Assembly: GCA_035551355.1 (NCBI GenBank)
Contig: DASZNF010000148.1
Location: forward strand, 1-22,223
DNA: 22,223 bases
Reading direction: 5' to 3'
From: DATATV01 sp035551355
Lineage (GTDB): Bacteria > Actinomycetota > Actinomycetes > Mycobacteriales > Pseudonocardiaceae
In this document: positions 14,051-22,079 of the stretch, piece by piece
Position numbering within the stretch: position 1 is the first letter of the stretch
How the letters are laid out: each line of letters begins with the position of its first letter
Translations under genes and position numbers: made by a program
Notes under the pieces: model-generated
The model's input: the letters and a program-made list of their open reading frames with translations, nothing else
Told to the model about the DNA's origin: nothing
The model's database searches: none

Positions 14051-17000
14051 TCGTGTTGCACGGCCTGGTCACGCCAGATGGCGCGATCGCCTGCTGGGCC
14101 GAGGACGCCGACCTGCCCGCCCGCACCACCAGCAAGGCGAAACTGGCCCGTCACCCCTTCGCTCTGGACGCCGCCGCCCTGGCCGAGCTGTTCGCGGAGC
14201 AGAAACCGTTTCCGCAGGCCGGACGTGATCTGGTGGTGTCGCTGCCCTCCCGCGGTGGCACCCCGGACGACTCACCGGAGCTGGTCCGCGATCCGCTCAC
14301 CGCGGGCCCGGCCGCCCGCGGTGAACACCGGCTGCGGGACTGGAAGATCCCCGTAGTGACACCGGCTTCCGCCGTTCTGTCGTCCATTGTGGACATGGAG
14401 CTGCCGGACGGACGGGTCGGCGCGGACCTGCGCTACCTGGCCGACATCGCCCGCTGGGCCGAGGAACTGGTGGCCGCGGGCAAGGTGGTGCCGGGCATCG
14501 CGGGCACCACCCGCACCGCCAGTGCCCGCTGGCAGGCTGGGCTCTACGGCGCCGACGCGGTCCGGTTCACCGCCCGCGCCGCCGCCCTGCCCGCCCCGTG
14601 CCGCGCGGCCCGGCTCGCCGACCCGGCCGAGGACGTGCTGCGCGCGGCGGTGCACACGATGGTCGACACCATCGCCCGGGAACGCCTGGCCGGTCAGCGA
14701 TTGGCGCCGAAACTGGGCAAGCGCCCCACACCGGCCGACGCCACCGCGCACGCCTGGCTGACCGCGCTGACCGGCGCACCGGAGTTCGACGCGGACGCGG
14801 TGGAGTTCGGCCGGCTGGCCGGGCGGCTGGCCGACTGGCAGGCCAGCGGCAGCCAGACCAGCCCGGTGCGCGCCTGTTTCCGGCTGCGTTCTCCCGAACA
14901 GTTCGACGATGCGGCGCTGGACGACGAAGCCGAAGCGGAAGAACCGGTGTGGCGGCTGGAATTCCTGGTGCAGGCGGTGGAGGAACCCAGCGTGCTGGTG
15001 TCGGCCGAGGACATCTGGTCCGAACGCGACAACCTGGTGCTGCACCGCTGGGTCGGCGCGCCGCAGGAGGTGCTGCTGGCCGAACTGGGCCGGGCCAGCC
15101 GGTTGTTCGAACCGCTGAACACCGCGCTGCGCGAACCGCGCCCGGTGGAGCTGGAACTGGACACCGACGGCGCCTACGCCTTCCTCACCCACGCGAGCAC
15201 GTTGGATCAGGCCGGTTTCGGCGTGCAACTGCCCTCCTGGTGGCAGCAGCCGGTGGAACTCGGGCTGAAGCTGACCTCGGCCAGCCGAGGCACCGCGGGG
15301 GTGGTGGCCAAGAACACCGCGGCCGGGCTGAAGGCGCTGGTGGACTACCGGTGGGATCTGGCCCTTGGCGACGCCGAACTGACCGAGGCCGAACTGCGCG
15401 CGCTGGCCGAGGCCAAGGTGCCGCTGGTGCGGCTGCGCGGCCAGTGGGTGCAGGTCGACCCCAAACGCGTCGCCGCCGGGCTGGCCTTCCTGCGCCGCTC
15501 CGGCAGCGGGCAAATGGCCGCGGGCCAGGTGCTGTTGCGGGCCGCGCACCCGGACGAGGCCGATCTGCCGCTGCCGGTCACCGGGGTGGCCGACCGCGGC
15601 TGGCTCGGGGATCTGTTGTCCGGCACGGTGGAACGGCAGCTCGAACCGGTCGACCCGCCGCCAGGGTTCACCGCGACGCTGCGTCCCTATCAGCGGCGCG
15701 GCCTGGCCTGGCTGGCCTTCCTGGACTCCCTCGGCCTCGGCGCCTGCCTGGCCGACGACATGGGGCTGGGCAAGACCGTGCAGCTGATCGCGCTGGAAGC
15801 GCTGGCCCGCAAGGAAAGCCCGCGCCCGCCGACGCTGGTGATCTGTCCGATGTCGATGGTCGGCACCTGGCAGCGGGAGGCGGCCCGGTTCGCCCCCGGC
15901 CTGGCCGTGCTGGTGCACCACGGTTCGAACCGGCTGACCGGCGAGGAGCTGACCGAGACGATCGGCAAGCACGACCTGGTGGTCACCACGTATTCCTTGG
16001 CCACCAAGGATTCCACGGCGCTGGGCGAGATCGAGTGGGACCGGGTGGTGCTGGACGAGGCGCAGAACATCAAGAACAGCGCGTCCCGGCAGTCGCAGAC
16101 GGTGCGCCAGTTCCCGGCCCGGCACCGGATCGCGCTGACCGGCACGCCGGTGGAGAACCGGCTGGCCGAACTGTGGTCCATCATGGACTTCGCCAATCCC
16201 GGCGTGCTGGGTTCGGTGAACTCGTTCCGCGCCCGGTTCTCGGTGCCGATCGAACGGGACAACGACACCGGGGCGGCCGCCCGGCTGCGCAAGCTGACCG
16301 GGCCGTTCGTGTTGCGGCGGTTGAAAACCGATCCGAAGATCATCGACGATCTGCCGGAGAAGTTCGAGCTGAAGCAGCTGTGCACGCTCACCGCCGAACA
16401 GGCCTCGCTCTACCAGGCGGTGGTGGACGACATGCTGGCCCGCATCGAGGACAGCGAGGGCATGGAGCGGCGCGGCCTGGTGCTGGCCACCATGTCCAAG
16501 CTCAAGCAGGTGTGCAACCACCCGGCGCAGCTGCTGGGCGACGGCTCCCGGATCGCCGGCCGGTCGGGGAAACTGGCCCGGCTGGAGGACATCCTGGCCG
16601 AGGCGCTGGCCGACGGGGACAAGGTGCTGTGCTTCACCCAGTTCGCCGCGTTCGGCGGCATGCTGGTGCCGCACCTGAGCGCGCGGTTCGACACCGAGGT
16701 GCTGTTCCTGCACGGTGGCACCAGCAAGAAGGCGCGGGAGGACGCGGTGCGCCGGTTCCAGTCGCCGGACGGGCCGAAGATCTTCCTGTTGTCGCTCAAG
16801 GCAGGCGGCACCGGGCTGACCCTGACCGCGGCCAACCACGTGGTGCACCTGGACCGGTGGTGGAACCCGGCGGTGGAGGATCAGGCGACCGACCGGGCGT
16901 TCCGCATCGGGCAGCGGCGCGACGTGCAGGTGCGCAAGTTCGTGTGCATCGGCACGCTGGAGGAGAAGATCGACGCGATGATCGAGGAGAAGAAAGCGTT

Positions 17001-17103
17001 GGCCCAGTTGGTGGTCGGGGCCGGCGAGAACTGGCTGACCGAGCTGTCCACCAGCCAGCTGCGCGAGCTGGTCACGCTGTCCTCGGAGGCGGTCATTGAC
17101 TGA
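14047..17103 (+). CDS. SNF2-family DEAD/DEAH-box helicase/translocase
   Basis: This is a protein of 1018 residues, starting at the GTG at 14047 that overlaps the previous stop. The first about 520 residues are the bacterial SNF2-associated region, including VDYRWDLALGDAELTEAE and VPLVRLRGQWVQVDP (about 430-475). The motor domain carries motif I DDMGLGKT (570-577), motif II DEAQ (670-673), motif III LTGTPVEN (about 697-704), a C-terminal lobe with SLKAGGTGLTLTAANHVVHLD and motif VI QATDRAFRIGQ (946-956). Such enzymes move along double-stranded DNA using ATP. The gene is sandwiched between a zinc-ribbon protein and a SWIM zinc-finger protein, a partner often found with bacterial SNF2 proteins. 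The frame is open upstream to 12931, but that part only shadows the DUF2293 gene. Confidence 0.95.
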   Translation: MIVLHGLVTPDGAIACWAEDADLPARTTSKAKLARHPFALDAAALAELFAEQKPFPQAGRDLVVSLPSRGGTPDDSPELVRDPLTAGPAARGEHRLRDWKIPVVTPASAVLSSIVDMELPDGRVGADLRYLADIARWAEELVAAGKVVPGIAGTTRTASARWQAGLYGADAVRFTARAAALPAPCRAARLADPAEDVLRAAVHTMVDTIARERLAGQRLAPKLGKRPTPADATAHAWLTALTGAPEFDADAVEFGRLAGRLADWQASGSQTSPVRACFRLRSPEQFDDAALDDEAEAEEPVWRLEFLVQAVEEPSVLVSAEDIWSERDNLVLHRWVGAPQEVLLAELGRASRLFEPLNTALREPRPVELELDTDGAYAFLTHASTLDQAGFGVQLPSWWQQPVELGLKLTSASRGTAGVVAKNTAAGLKALVDYRWDLALGDAELTEAELRALAEAKVPLVRLRGQWVQVDPKRVAAGLAFLRRSGSGQMAAGQVLLRAAHPDEADLPLPVTGVADRGWLGDLLSGTVERQLEPVDPPPGFTATLRPYQRRGLAWLAFLDSLGLGACLADDMGLGKTVQLIALEALARKESPRPPTLVICPMSMVGTWQREAARFAPGLAVLVHHGSNRLTGEELTETIGKHDLVVTTYSLATKDSTALGEIEWDRVVLDEAQNIKNSASRQSQTVRQFPARHRIALTGTPVENRLAELWSIMDFANPGVLGSVNSFRARFSVPIERDNDTGAAARLRKLTGPFVLRRLKTDPKIIDDLPEKFELKQLCTLTAEQASLYQAVVDDMLARIEDSEGMERRGLVLATMSKLKQVCNHPAQLLGDGSRIAGRSGKLARLEDILAEALADGDKVLCFTQFAAFGGMLVPHLSARFDTEVLFLHGGTSKKAREDAVRRFQSPDGPKIFLLSLKAGGTGLTLTAANHVVHLDRWWNPAVEDQATDRAFRIGQRRDVQVRKFVCIGTLEEKIDAMIEEKKALAQLVVGAGENWLTELSTSQLRELVTLSSEAVID

Positions 17104-17938
17104 GCCGCGCCGCCCGTTCCGCGGATTTCCCCCGCCCGCCAAGCCGATCCGGGTGCCGGGCGGGCTGACCGCGCGCAGCAAACGCGGCGAGATCGCGCAG
17201 ACCTGGTGGTCACGCCGGTTCATCGAAGTGCTGGAGTCCTTCGGCATGGGCGGCCGGTTGCAGAGCGGTAAACGCTACGCGCGGGCTGGGCAGGTGCTGT
17301 CGCTGACGGTGTCCACCAGCCTGGTCACGGGGCTGGTGCAGGGTTCCCGGCCGGAACCGTACAAGGTGCGCATCGCGGTGAAGGCGTTCGGCGCGCAGGA
17401 CTGGAAACGCATCGAGCGGGCGCTGGCCGGGCAGGCGCTGTATGCGGCGAAACTGCTGGCCGGGGAGTTTCCGACCGAGGTGGAGGAGGTGTTCACCAAA
17501 CTCGGCCTGCGGCTGTTCCCGGACAGCATGCGCGAGCTGACCATGGACTGCTCCTGCCCGGACTGGGAAGTCCCGTGCAAACACCTGGCCGCCGCGTGCT
17601 ACCTGCTGGCCGAATCCTTCGACGAGGACCCGTTCCAGATCCTGGCCTGGCGTGGCCGATCCCGGGCCGATCTGCTGGAACGGCTACGCGAACTGCGCTC
17701 CCGCAGGCCCGCCGCGCCCGAGGAACCCGACGAGCCGGAACCGGCCGAGCCCGAGCCGGACGCGGAGTCGTTCTGGACCGCCCCACCGCCCCCGGCCACC
17801 CGCGCCCCACAACCCCCGGCCGAACCGGACGCCCTGCTCGACCAGTTGGCGCCATTGCCGCTGAGCCTTGGCGGGCAACGGCTCATCGATCTGCTGCGCC
17901 CGGCTTATGAGAGTTTCCGCGGGGATCAGGACGGATGA
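17096..17938 (+). CDS. SWIM zinc-finger protein
   Basis: This is a 280-residue protein. The SWIM finger is complete: C152-x-C154 and C161-x-H163 in MDCSCPDWEVPCKH, matching CxCx(n)CxH. The N-terminal half (TWWSRRFIEVLESF, GKRYARAGQV) is the usual companion region. The C-terminal part (about 200-280) is Pro/Glu-rich and probably disordered. SWIM fingers bind DNA or proteins and are commonly encoded next to SNF2 helicases, as here. The TTG start at 17096 is supported by GGAGG (17085-17089) at six bases, and the gene overlaps the helicase stop by eight bases. It ends six bases from the convergent DUF397 gene. Confidence 0.92.
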   Translation: MTEPRRPFRGFPPPAKPIRVPGGLTARSKRGEIAQTWWSRRFIEVLESFGMGGRLQSGKRYARAGQVLSLTVSTSLVTGLVQGSRPEPYKVRIAVKAFGAQDWKRIERALAGQALYAAKLLAGEFPTEVEEVFTKLGLRLFPDSMRELTMDCSCPDWEVPCKHLAAACYLLAESFDEDPFQILAWRGRSRADLLERLRELRSRRPAAPEEPDEPEPAEPEPDAESFWTAPPPPATRAPQPPAEPDALLDQLAPLPLSLGGQRLIDLLRPAYESFRGDQDG

Positions 17939-17944
17939 TTGCGG

Positions 17945-18193
17945 TCAGGCGCGGTCTTCTTTGATCATGTCCAGCAGCGCGGTGAGATCGCCGCGCAGCA
18001 CCGGGCCGGACGGGTTCTTCGAATCCCGGATCAACCCGCCGCCAGGCGGCAACGCGACCTCGACACAGGCGCCTCCATTGCCGTTGCTGTAGGTGCTTTT
18101 GCGCCACGCGACCTCGACACACTCGCCTCCGTTGCCATTGCTGTAGCTGCTCTTGCGCCACACGGCATGAGCCGCGTCATCCAGGGGGACCAT
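17945..18193 (-). CDS. DUF397 protein with duplicated core motif
   Basis: This is an 82-residue protein. DUF397 proteins are small actinobacterial partners of XRE/DUF5753 regulators, affecting development or acting as toxin-antitoxin-like pairs (Scr1/Scr2, WhiJ-type loci). The family core, WRKSSYSNGNGGECVEVA, occurs twice back to back, the second copy as WRKSTYSNGNGGACVEVA. After it come the usual RDSKNPSGPVLR and a C-terminal helix. Ordinary members are about 60 residues with one core, so the extra length is explained by the repeat. It lies 15 bases downstream of the XRE regulator gene on the same strand, with GGAGC before the ATG. Confidence 0.9.
   Translation of the reverse strand: MVPLDDAAHAVWRKSSYSNGNGGECVEVAWRKSTYSNGNGGACVEVALPPGGGLIRDSKNPSGPVLRGDLTALLDMIKEDRA
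18054..18161 (-). repeat. 54-bp in-frame tandem duplication within the DUF397 gene
   Basis: Units 18054-18107 and 18108-18161 are adjacent direct repeats of exactly 54 bases (18 codons) differing at six positions. Several differences are silent or conservative, so both copies have been kept in frame. Confidence 0.95.
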
Positions 18194-18208
18194 GTTGTGC
18201 TCCAGGGA

Positions 18209-19063
18209 TCACTCTTCGAGGATGCCGGCGATCACCGCGATGGACTCCTCAGGAGTGAGCGCCACCTCCTGTACACCGGCAAAGTTCACCCGGTAAGTCT
18301 CCACTACGGCGGGTTCCTCCAACAGGACACCGTAGTCGACGTTCTCGAGGTAGACGACGTCCTCGTAGTGCTCCTCGGCAAAGCCGAGCAAGACGAACGG
18401 CGAGCAGATCGCCGGATAGGCGCCGACAGCGAACGGGATGACCCGGACGGCGACGTTCGGCTCCCGCGCCAGGTCGACCAGCCGCGTGAGCTGCGCTTGC
18501 ATCGTTTTCGCTCCGCCGACCGACATGCGCAGTGCGGCTTCACCGAGCACCGCCTCCACTCGCAACGGATGCTCGCCGCGGAGCAACGCCTGACGGGTCA
18601 TCCGTACCTCCGCACGACGTCGCACAATCTCCTCGTTGGCCGCGGGCAGGGCCGCACGAGCGAGCGCGGCCGCGTAGTCGGCGGTCTGGAGCAGGCCAGG
18701 GATCAGATCACCCTTGAAGGTGCGGAGGACGGCGGCTTCGGCTTCCAGCTCAAGGTAGTCGCGGGTGATCGCAATGAGTTCGTCCTCGGCGTACTCCTGC
18801 CACCAGCCGCCCGATTGGGCGCGCTGCGCCTCCTCGAACAGGCGGTTTCGCTCGTTCTCCTCCACCCCGTAGATCAGGCCGAGAGCCAGCACATCCACCG
18901 GCGTGATGGGCTGGGCGGCGTTCTCCATCTTGCTGATTTTCGACGCCGACCAATGCAGGCGGGTCGCGGTCTCGTTGGCCTTCATGCCCGCGGCGTCGCG
19001 CCACCCACGGATGCGTCGGGCGATGCGGCGCAGCTTGATGCCCGCTCGAAACCCGTCTGGCAC
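18209..19063 (-). CDS. XRE-family regulator with DUF5753 domain (module A)
   Basis: This is a 284-residue DNA-binding protein. The helix-turn-helix is at about residues 15-68 (IRGWRDAAGMKANETATRLHWSASKIS...TPVDVLALGLIYG). The DUF5753 region (about 95-275) shows FKGDLIPGLLQTADYAAAL, RRAEVRMTRQALL, VLGEAALRMSVGG and NVAVRVIPF, typical of Scr1-type antitoxin-like regulators. The GTG at 19063 has a good GGGAGG ribosome-binding site five to six bases upstream. It is followed by its DUF397 partner. Autoregulation is likely from the divergent intergenic region, which contains palindromes. Confidence 0.93.
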   Translation of the reverse strand: MPDGFRAGIKLRRIARRIRGWRDAAGMKANETATRLHWSASKISKMENAAQPITPVDVLALGLIYGVEENERNRLFEEAQRAQSGGWWQEYAEDELIAITRDYLELEAEAAVLRTFKGDLIPGLLQTADYAAALARAALPAANEEIVRRRAEVRMTRQALLRGEHPLRVEAVLGEAALRMSVGGAKTMQAQLTRLVDLAREPNVAVRVIPFAVGAYPAICSPFVLLGFAEEHYEDVVYLENVDYGVLLEEPAVVETYRVNFAGVQEVALTPEESIAVIAGILEE

Positions 19064-19138
19064 TACTACCTCCCGCTCGCGCTCTGTCGTCGATCAGCCT
19101 AACCAGCACCCGCTCAAGTTGCTCCATCACCCGATCCG

Positions 19139-19199
19139 GGCACTGGAGAAATATTTCTTCAAATCAACTTGCTTGCAGTGCCATGTTGCGCCACAGTGC
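19139..19199. promoter_or_regulatory. Palindrome cluster in the divergent regulator intergenic region
   Basis: The 163-bp gap between the two regulator modules holds AGAAATATTTCT (19147-19158), a perfect 12-bp A/T-rich palindrome. It is framed by GGCACTG (19139-19145) and its inverted copy CAGTGCC (19176-19182). A third CAGTGC is at 19194-19199. These are candidate operators for one or both XRE proteins; no clear -35/-10 pair was found. Confidence 0.45.
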
Positions 19200-19226
19200 T
19201 GTTGTCGTCCAAGGTGGATTGGTGGT

Positions 19227-19520
19227 GTGCGCGTGTGCAGGCATCAACAGCCGTCTCCGCTGGACAAGCTGCTGATCCGGTTGGGATGGCGGCACGATCC
19301 GCGCCGGTGGGTGGTGTCCTGCCGGGACGCGCGGGGACGGCACGCGACGGTCCGAGTCACCGCGGTCGAGAACGGAGTCGTGTTGGCGTGGTCATCACCT
19401 GGTCCATGGCTGCTGACCGGATTGGCGGTGGGCCGACTGCGCGGCGCGCTGGCCGCAGCATCGATCCACAGTGCCCGGCTGGCCGATCACACACTCCTGA
19501 GCAGAAACGAGAAATCATGA
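19227..19520 (+). CDS. Small conserved-type protein upstream of XRE regulator (module B)
   Basis: This is a protein of about 97 residues of unknown function. It contains RLGWRHDPRRWVVSCRD, VRVTAVENGVVLAW and WLLTGLAVGRLRGALAAA. The last resembles the L-P-L-Q-A-GRLRAAL-type helix seen in short proteins beside DUF397/DUF5753 loci. The GTG at 19227 follows AAGGTGG (19211-19217); a GTG at 19233 is an alternative. Its stop overlaps the ATG of the regulator (ATGA), indicating translational coupling. The name cannot be assigned. Confidence 0.65.
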   Translation: MRVCRHQQPSPLDKLLIRLGWRHDPRRWVVSCRDARGRHATVRVTAVENGVVLAWSSPGPWLLTGLAVGRLRGALAAASIHSARLADHTLLSRNEKS

Positions 19521-20371
19521 GGGGAAAAACGACTTCGTCGGCGCGGAGCCGGTTCATCGGCGCGGAATTGCGGCGGCATCGCGAGGCGGCGAACTGGTCG
19601 GCGATCGCCTTGTGCCGACGCCTGGGTTGGCTGCCCGCCACCATGTCTCGTGTCGAATCCGGGCAGCGCGGGGCAACACCGGTCAACCTGGCGATCTACC
19701 TCACGGCCTGCGGTGTGCCCATTTCCCAGCAGGACCAATTGCTGGCGTTGGCGCGGCAGGGCGAGGTGTGGCTATACGCGCACGACGACCTGGTGCCGGA
19801 ACAGGTGCCAGCCCTGCGATTCACTCGTGAGTCGGCCGACCGAGTCACCTGCTATCACCCCGGATGGCTACCAGAATTGTTGTGGACCAAGGAATTCGCC
19901 ACCTGGCGAGGCCGGTCTCCACTGGAGGCGCAGCGCTCGCCCGACGGTACGCCGATACTGTTCTATCTGACCGAGTCGAGCTTGCGGTCGCTGCCGACCG
20001 AACACCACATCCGAGGCGAACTGCTGACGAGGCTGGTGACGCTGTCCGGCCGGGACCGCGTACGGGTGCGGGTGGTGCCAGCGGCAGCGGAGCAACGGGT
20101 GCCCGCGGCCGGTCGATTCTGGTTGTTCGAGTTCGGCGAGCACCGGCCGGCTGCGTGCACGCAGTCCGACGCGATGACGCTGTTCAGCGAGCGATACCGA
20201 GACATCGCGGTATACCGGCAGATCGTGGCGGAGCTGAAGGCGGTAGCCCTGGCCGAGCCGGAATCCCTTGACTTGATCACCCAGATCTCCGCGCCCGGGT
20301 TTCCGCACCACAACGGACAAGTGATCCAGACAGTGGACCCCACTGGCGTCGAGCGATCAAACGCTGTGTGA
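19517..20371 (+). CDS. XRE-family regulator with DUF5753-like domain (module B)
   Basis: This is a 284-residue protein, the same length as the divergent regulator but clearly diverged. The helix-turn-helix lies at about residues 15-68 (LRRHREAANWSAIALCRRLGWLPATMSRVESGQRG...LAIYLTACGV). The DUF5753-like part (about 105-260) keeps YHPGWLPELLWTKEFA, FYLTESSLRSL, RVRVRVVPAAAEQ and the SERYRDIAVYRQIV helix. The usual LIPGLLQT motif is altered. The ATG at 19517 overlaps the small gene stop, and an amino-acid permease follows after seven bases, so it may control that permease. Confidence 0.88.
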   Translation: MRGKTTSSARSRFIGAELRRHREAANWSAIALCRRLGWLPATMSRVESGQRGATPVNLAIYLTACGVPISQQDQLLALARQGEVWLYAHDDLVPEQVPALRFTRESADRVTCYHPGWLPELLWTKEFATWRGRSPLEAQRSPDGTPILFYLTESSLRSLPTEHHIRGELLTRLVTLSGRDRVRVRVVPAAAEQRVPAAGRFWLFEFGEHRPAACTQSDAMTLFSERYRDIAVYRQIVAELKAVALAEPESLDLITQISAPGFPHHNGQVIQTVDPTGVERSNAV

Positions 20372-20378
20372 TGTTGCG

Positions 20379-22001
20379 GTGACGCACACCGCACCGACCA
20401 CCGCAGCGGTCGCCATCGGGACCGAGGAAAAGCGACTGCGCAAGGACCTCGGCTTCGCCGGGCTGACCGCGATCGGCTTCTCCAACATCGTTGGCTCGGG
20501 CTGGCTGTTCGCCGCGGCCTACGCCGCGCAGATCGCCGGGCCGGCCTCGCTGTTGTCCTGGATCGGCGCGGGCTTGCTGTGCGCGCTGGTCGCGTTGGTC
20601 ATGGTGGAACTGGGCGGGACCCGGCCGGAGGGCGGCGGCACGGTGCGCTGGCCGCTGTACGCCAGTGGGCGGCTGGTCGGCTCGGTGGTCGGCTGGTCGA
20701 CGCTGCTGTCGGTGGGCAGCACCGCGGCCGAGATCACCGCGATCATGCAGTACGCCGGGCATTACCTGCCCTGGTTGTACCACGGGAAAACGTTGACGCT
20801 GAGTGGAATCGGCGTGGCGCTGGTGTTCAGCGTCGTGCTGTCCGCGCTGAACTGGTTCGCGGTGCGGCTGTTCGCCCGGCTGAACAATCTGGTCACCATC
20901 CTCAAGATCGCGGTGCCGGTGATCACCGTGATCGCGCTGATCGCCTCCGGCTGGCACTCCGGCCGGCTGACCGCGCACGGCGGGTTCGCGCCCTACGGTT
21001 ACGCGGCCTGCCTGACCGCGCTGGCCTCCGGCGGGATCGTCTACTCGGTCAACGGTTTCCAGGCCCCGGTGGACTTTTCCGGTGAGGCACGGAATCCGCG
21101 CCGCAATGTCCCGCTGTCGGTGCTGGCCGGCATCGGTCTGGCCGTGCTGATTTACCTTGCCCTGCAGGTGGCTTTCCTGTTCTCGGTGCCGGAACGGTTG
21201 TTGGGCAACGGATGGCAGGGCGTCAACTTCGACTCCCCGTTCGGCCAGCTGGCGCTGTTGCTGAACCTGCAGTGGTTGTCCAGCATGCTCTACGCCGACG
21301 CGGTCCTGTCCCCCGGCGGCTCGGCCTATGTCGGCGTGGCCATCGACGCCCGGCACACCTTCGCGTTGGCCAAGAACGGTTTGCTGCCCCGCTGGTTCAT
21401 GCGGGTGCACGAGAATTCCGGCATCCCGCGCCGGGCGCTGGTGCTCAACCTGCTGGTGATCGTGGTGTTCCTGCTGCCCTTCGGCGGCTGGCAGCAGATC
21501 GTCAGCGTGATGGGCGACATGTACCTGCTGATCTACGCCTCCTCGGCGGTGGCCGCGGCGGTGTTCCGGGCCCGAGGCGGGCCGGTCGCCGGTTGGGTGC
21601 CGGGCATGCGGTGGATCGCGCCCCTGAGTTTCGTGGTGGCCAGCGAGTTCGTGTACTGGTCGGGCTGGCACGACCTGCGGCTGGCGCTGCCGCTGGTGCT
21701 GATCGGGGTGCCGCTGTTCCTGGTCCTGTGGCGGCCCGGCGCGGGCCGGTCCTTGCTGTCCGAACTGGGCAGCGGCGCGTGGATCGTGGTCTGGCTGCTG
21801 GCCCTGACCCTGTTGTCCGGGCTGGGCAGTTTCAAGGGCAGCGGCGCCATCCCCGCGCCGTGGGACACGATCGCCGTCGCCGTGGTGGCGCTGGCGGTGT
21901 TCTGGTGGGCACTGGCCGCGGGCAAGGGCCGCGGCGAGGACACCGAACCGATCACCGTCGAGGACGAACCCCAGGACGCACCCCGGGACGCCACCGACTG
22001 A
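20379..22001 (+). CDS. APC-superfamily amino-acid permease
   Basis: This is a 540-residue multi-pass membrane protein with about 12-14 hydrophobic segments. The first helix LTAIGFSNIVGSGWLFAA carries the G-S-G substrate-binding break typical of the APC family. GTRPEGGGTVRWPLYASG and FQAPVDFSGEARNPRRNVP (the loop near TM6-7) are further signatures. The C-terminal tail (about 520-540) is acidic and soluble. It should take up an amino acid or related amine with a coupled ion; the substrate is not evident. The GTG at 20379 lies seven bases after the regulator stop without a clear ribosome-binding site, suggesting co-transcription. Confidence 0.92.
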   Translation: MTHTAPTTAAVAIGTEEKRLRKDLGFAGLTAIGFSNIVGSGWLFAAAYAAQIAGPASLLSWIGAGLLCALVALVMVELGGTRPEGGGTVRWPLYASGRLVGSVVGWSTLLSVGSTAAEITAIMQYAGHYLPWLYHGKTLTLSGIGVALVFSVVLSALNWFAVRLFARLNNLVTILKIAVPVITVIALIASGWHSGRLTAHGGFAPYGYAACLTALASGGIVYSVNGFQAPVDFSGEARNPRRNVPLSVLAGIGLAVLIYLALQVAFLFSVPERLLGNGWQGVNFDSPFGQLALLLNLQWLSSMLYADAVLSPGGSAYVGVAIDARHTFALAKNGLLPRWFMRVHENSGIPRRALVLNLLVIVVFLLPFGGWQQIVSVMGDMYLLIYASSAVAAAVFRARGGPVAGWVPGMRWIAPLSFVVASEFVYWSGWHDLRLALPLVLIGVPLFLVLWRPGAGRSLLSELGSGAWIVVWLLALTLLSGLGSFKGSGAIPAPWDTIAVAVVALAVFWWALAAGKGRGEDTEPITVEDEPQDAPRDATD

Positions 22002-22079
22002 GCCGCGGGAAAGCCTGGTACCCGCTCGCTCAGCCCGTCCCCTCGCGGGCGAAGTACGGTTCCGCCGCCTCCAGTCACC

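Noticed and set aside
14272..17247. 991-codon open frame on the minus strand
   Set aside because: It is antisense to the SNF2 gene, whose helicase motifs are complete; the antisense product shows no domains.
22021..22049. CCCGC/GCGGG hairpin after the permease gene
   Set aside because: The stem is only five bases with a 19-nt loop in GC-rich sequence, expected by chance.
21533..22079. Continuation of the right-edge minus-strand frame over the permease gene
   Set aside because: Codon quality drops at about 22085 and the remainder is antisense to the permease C-terminal half.
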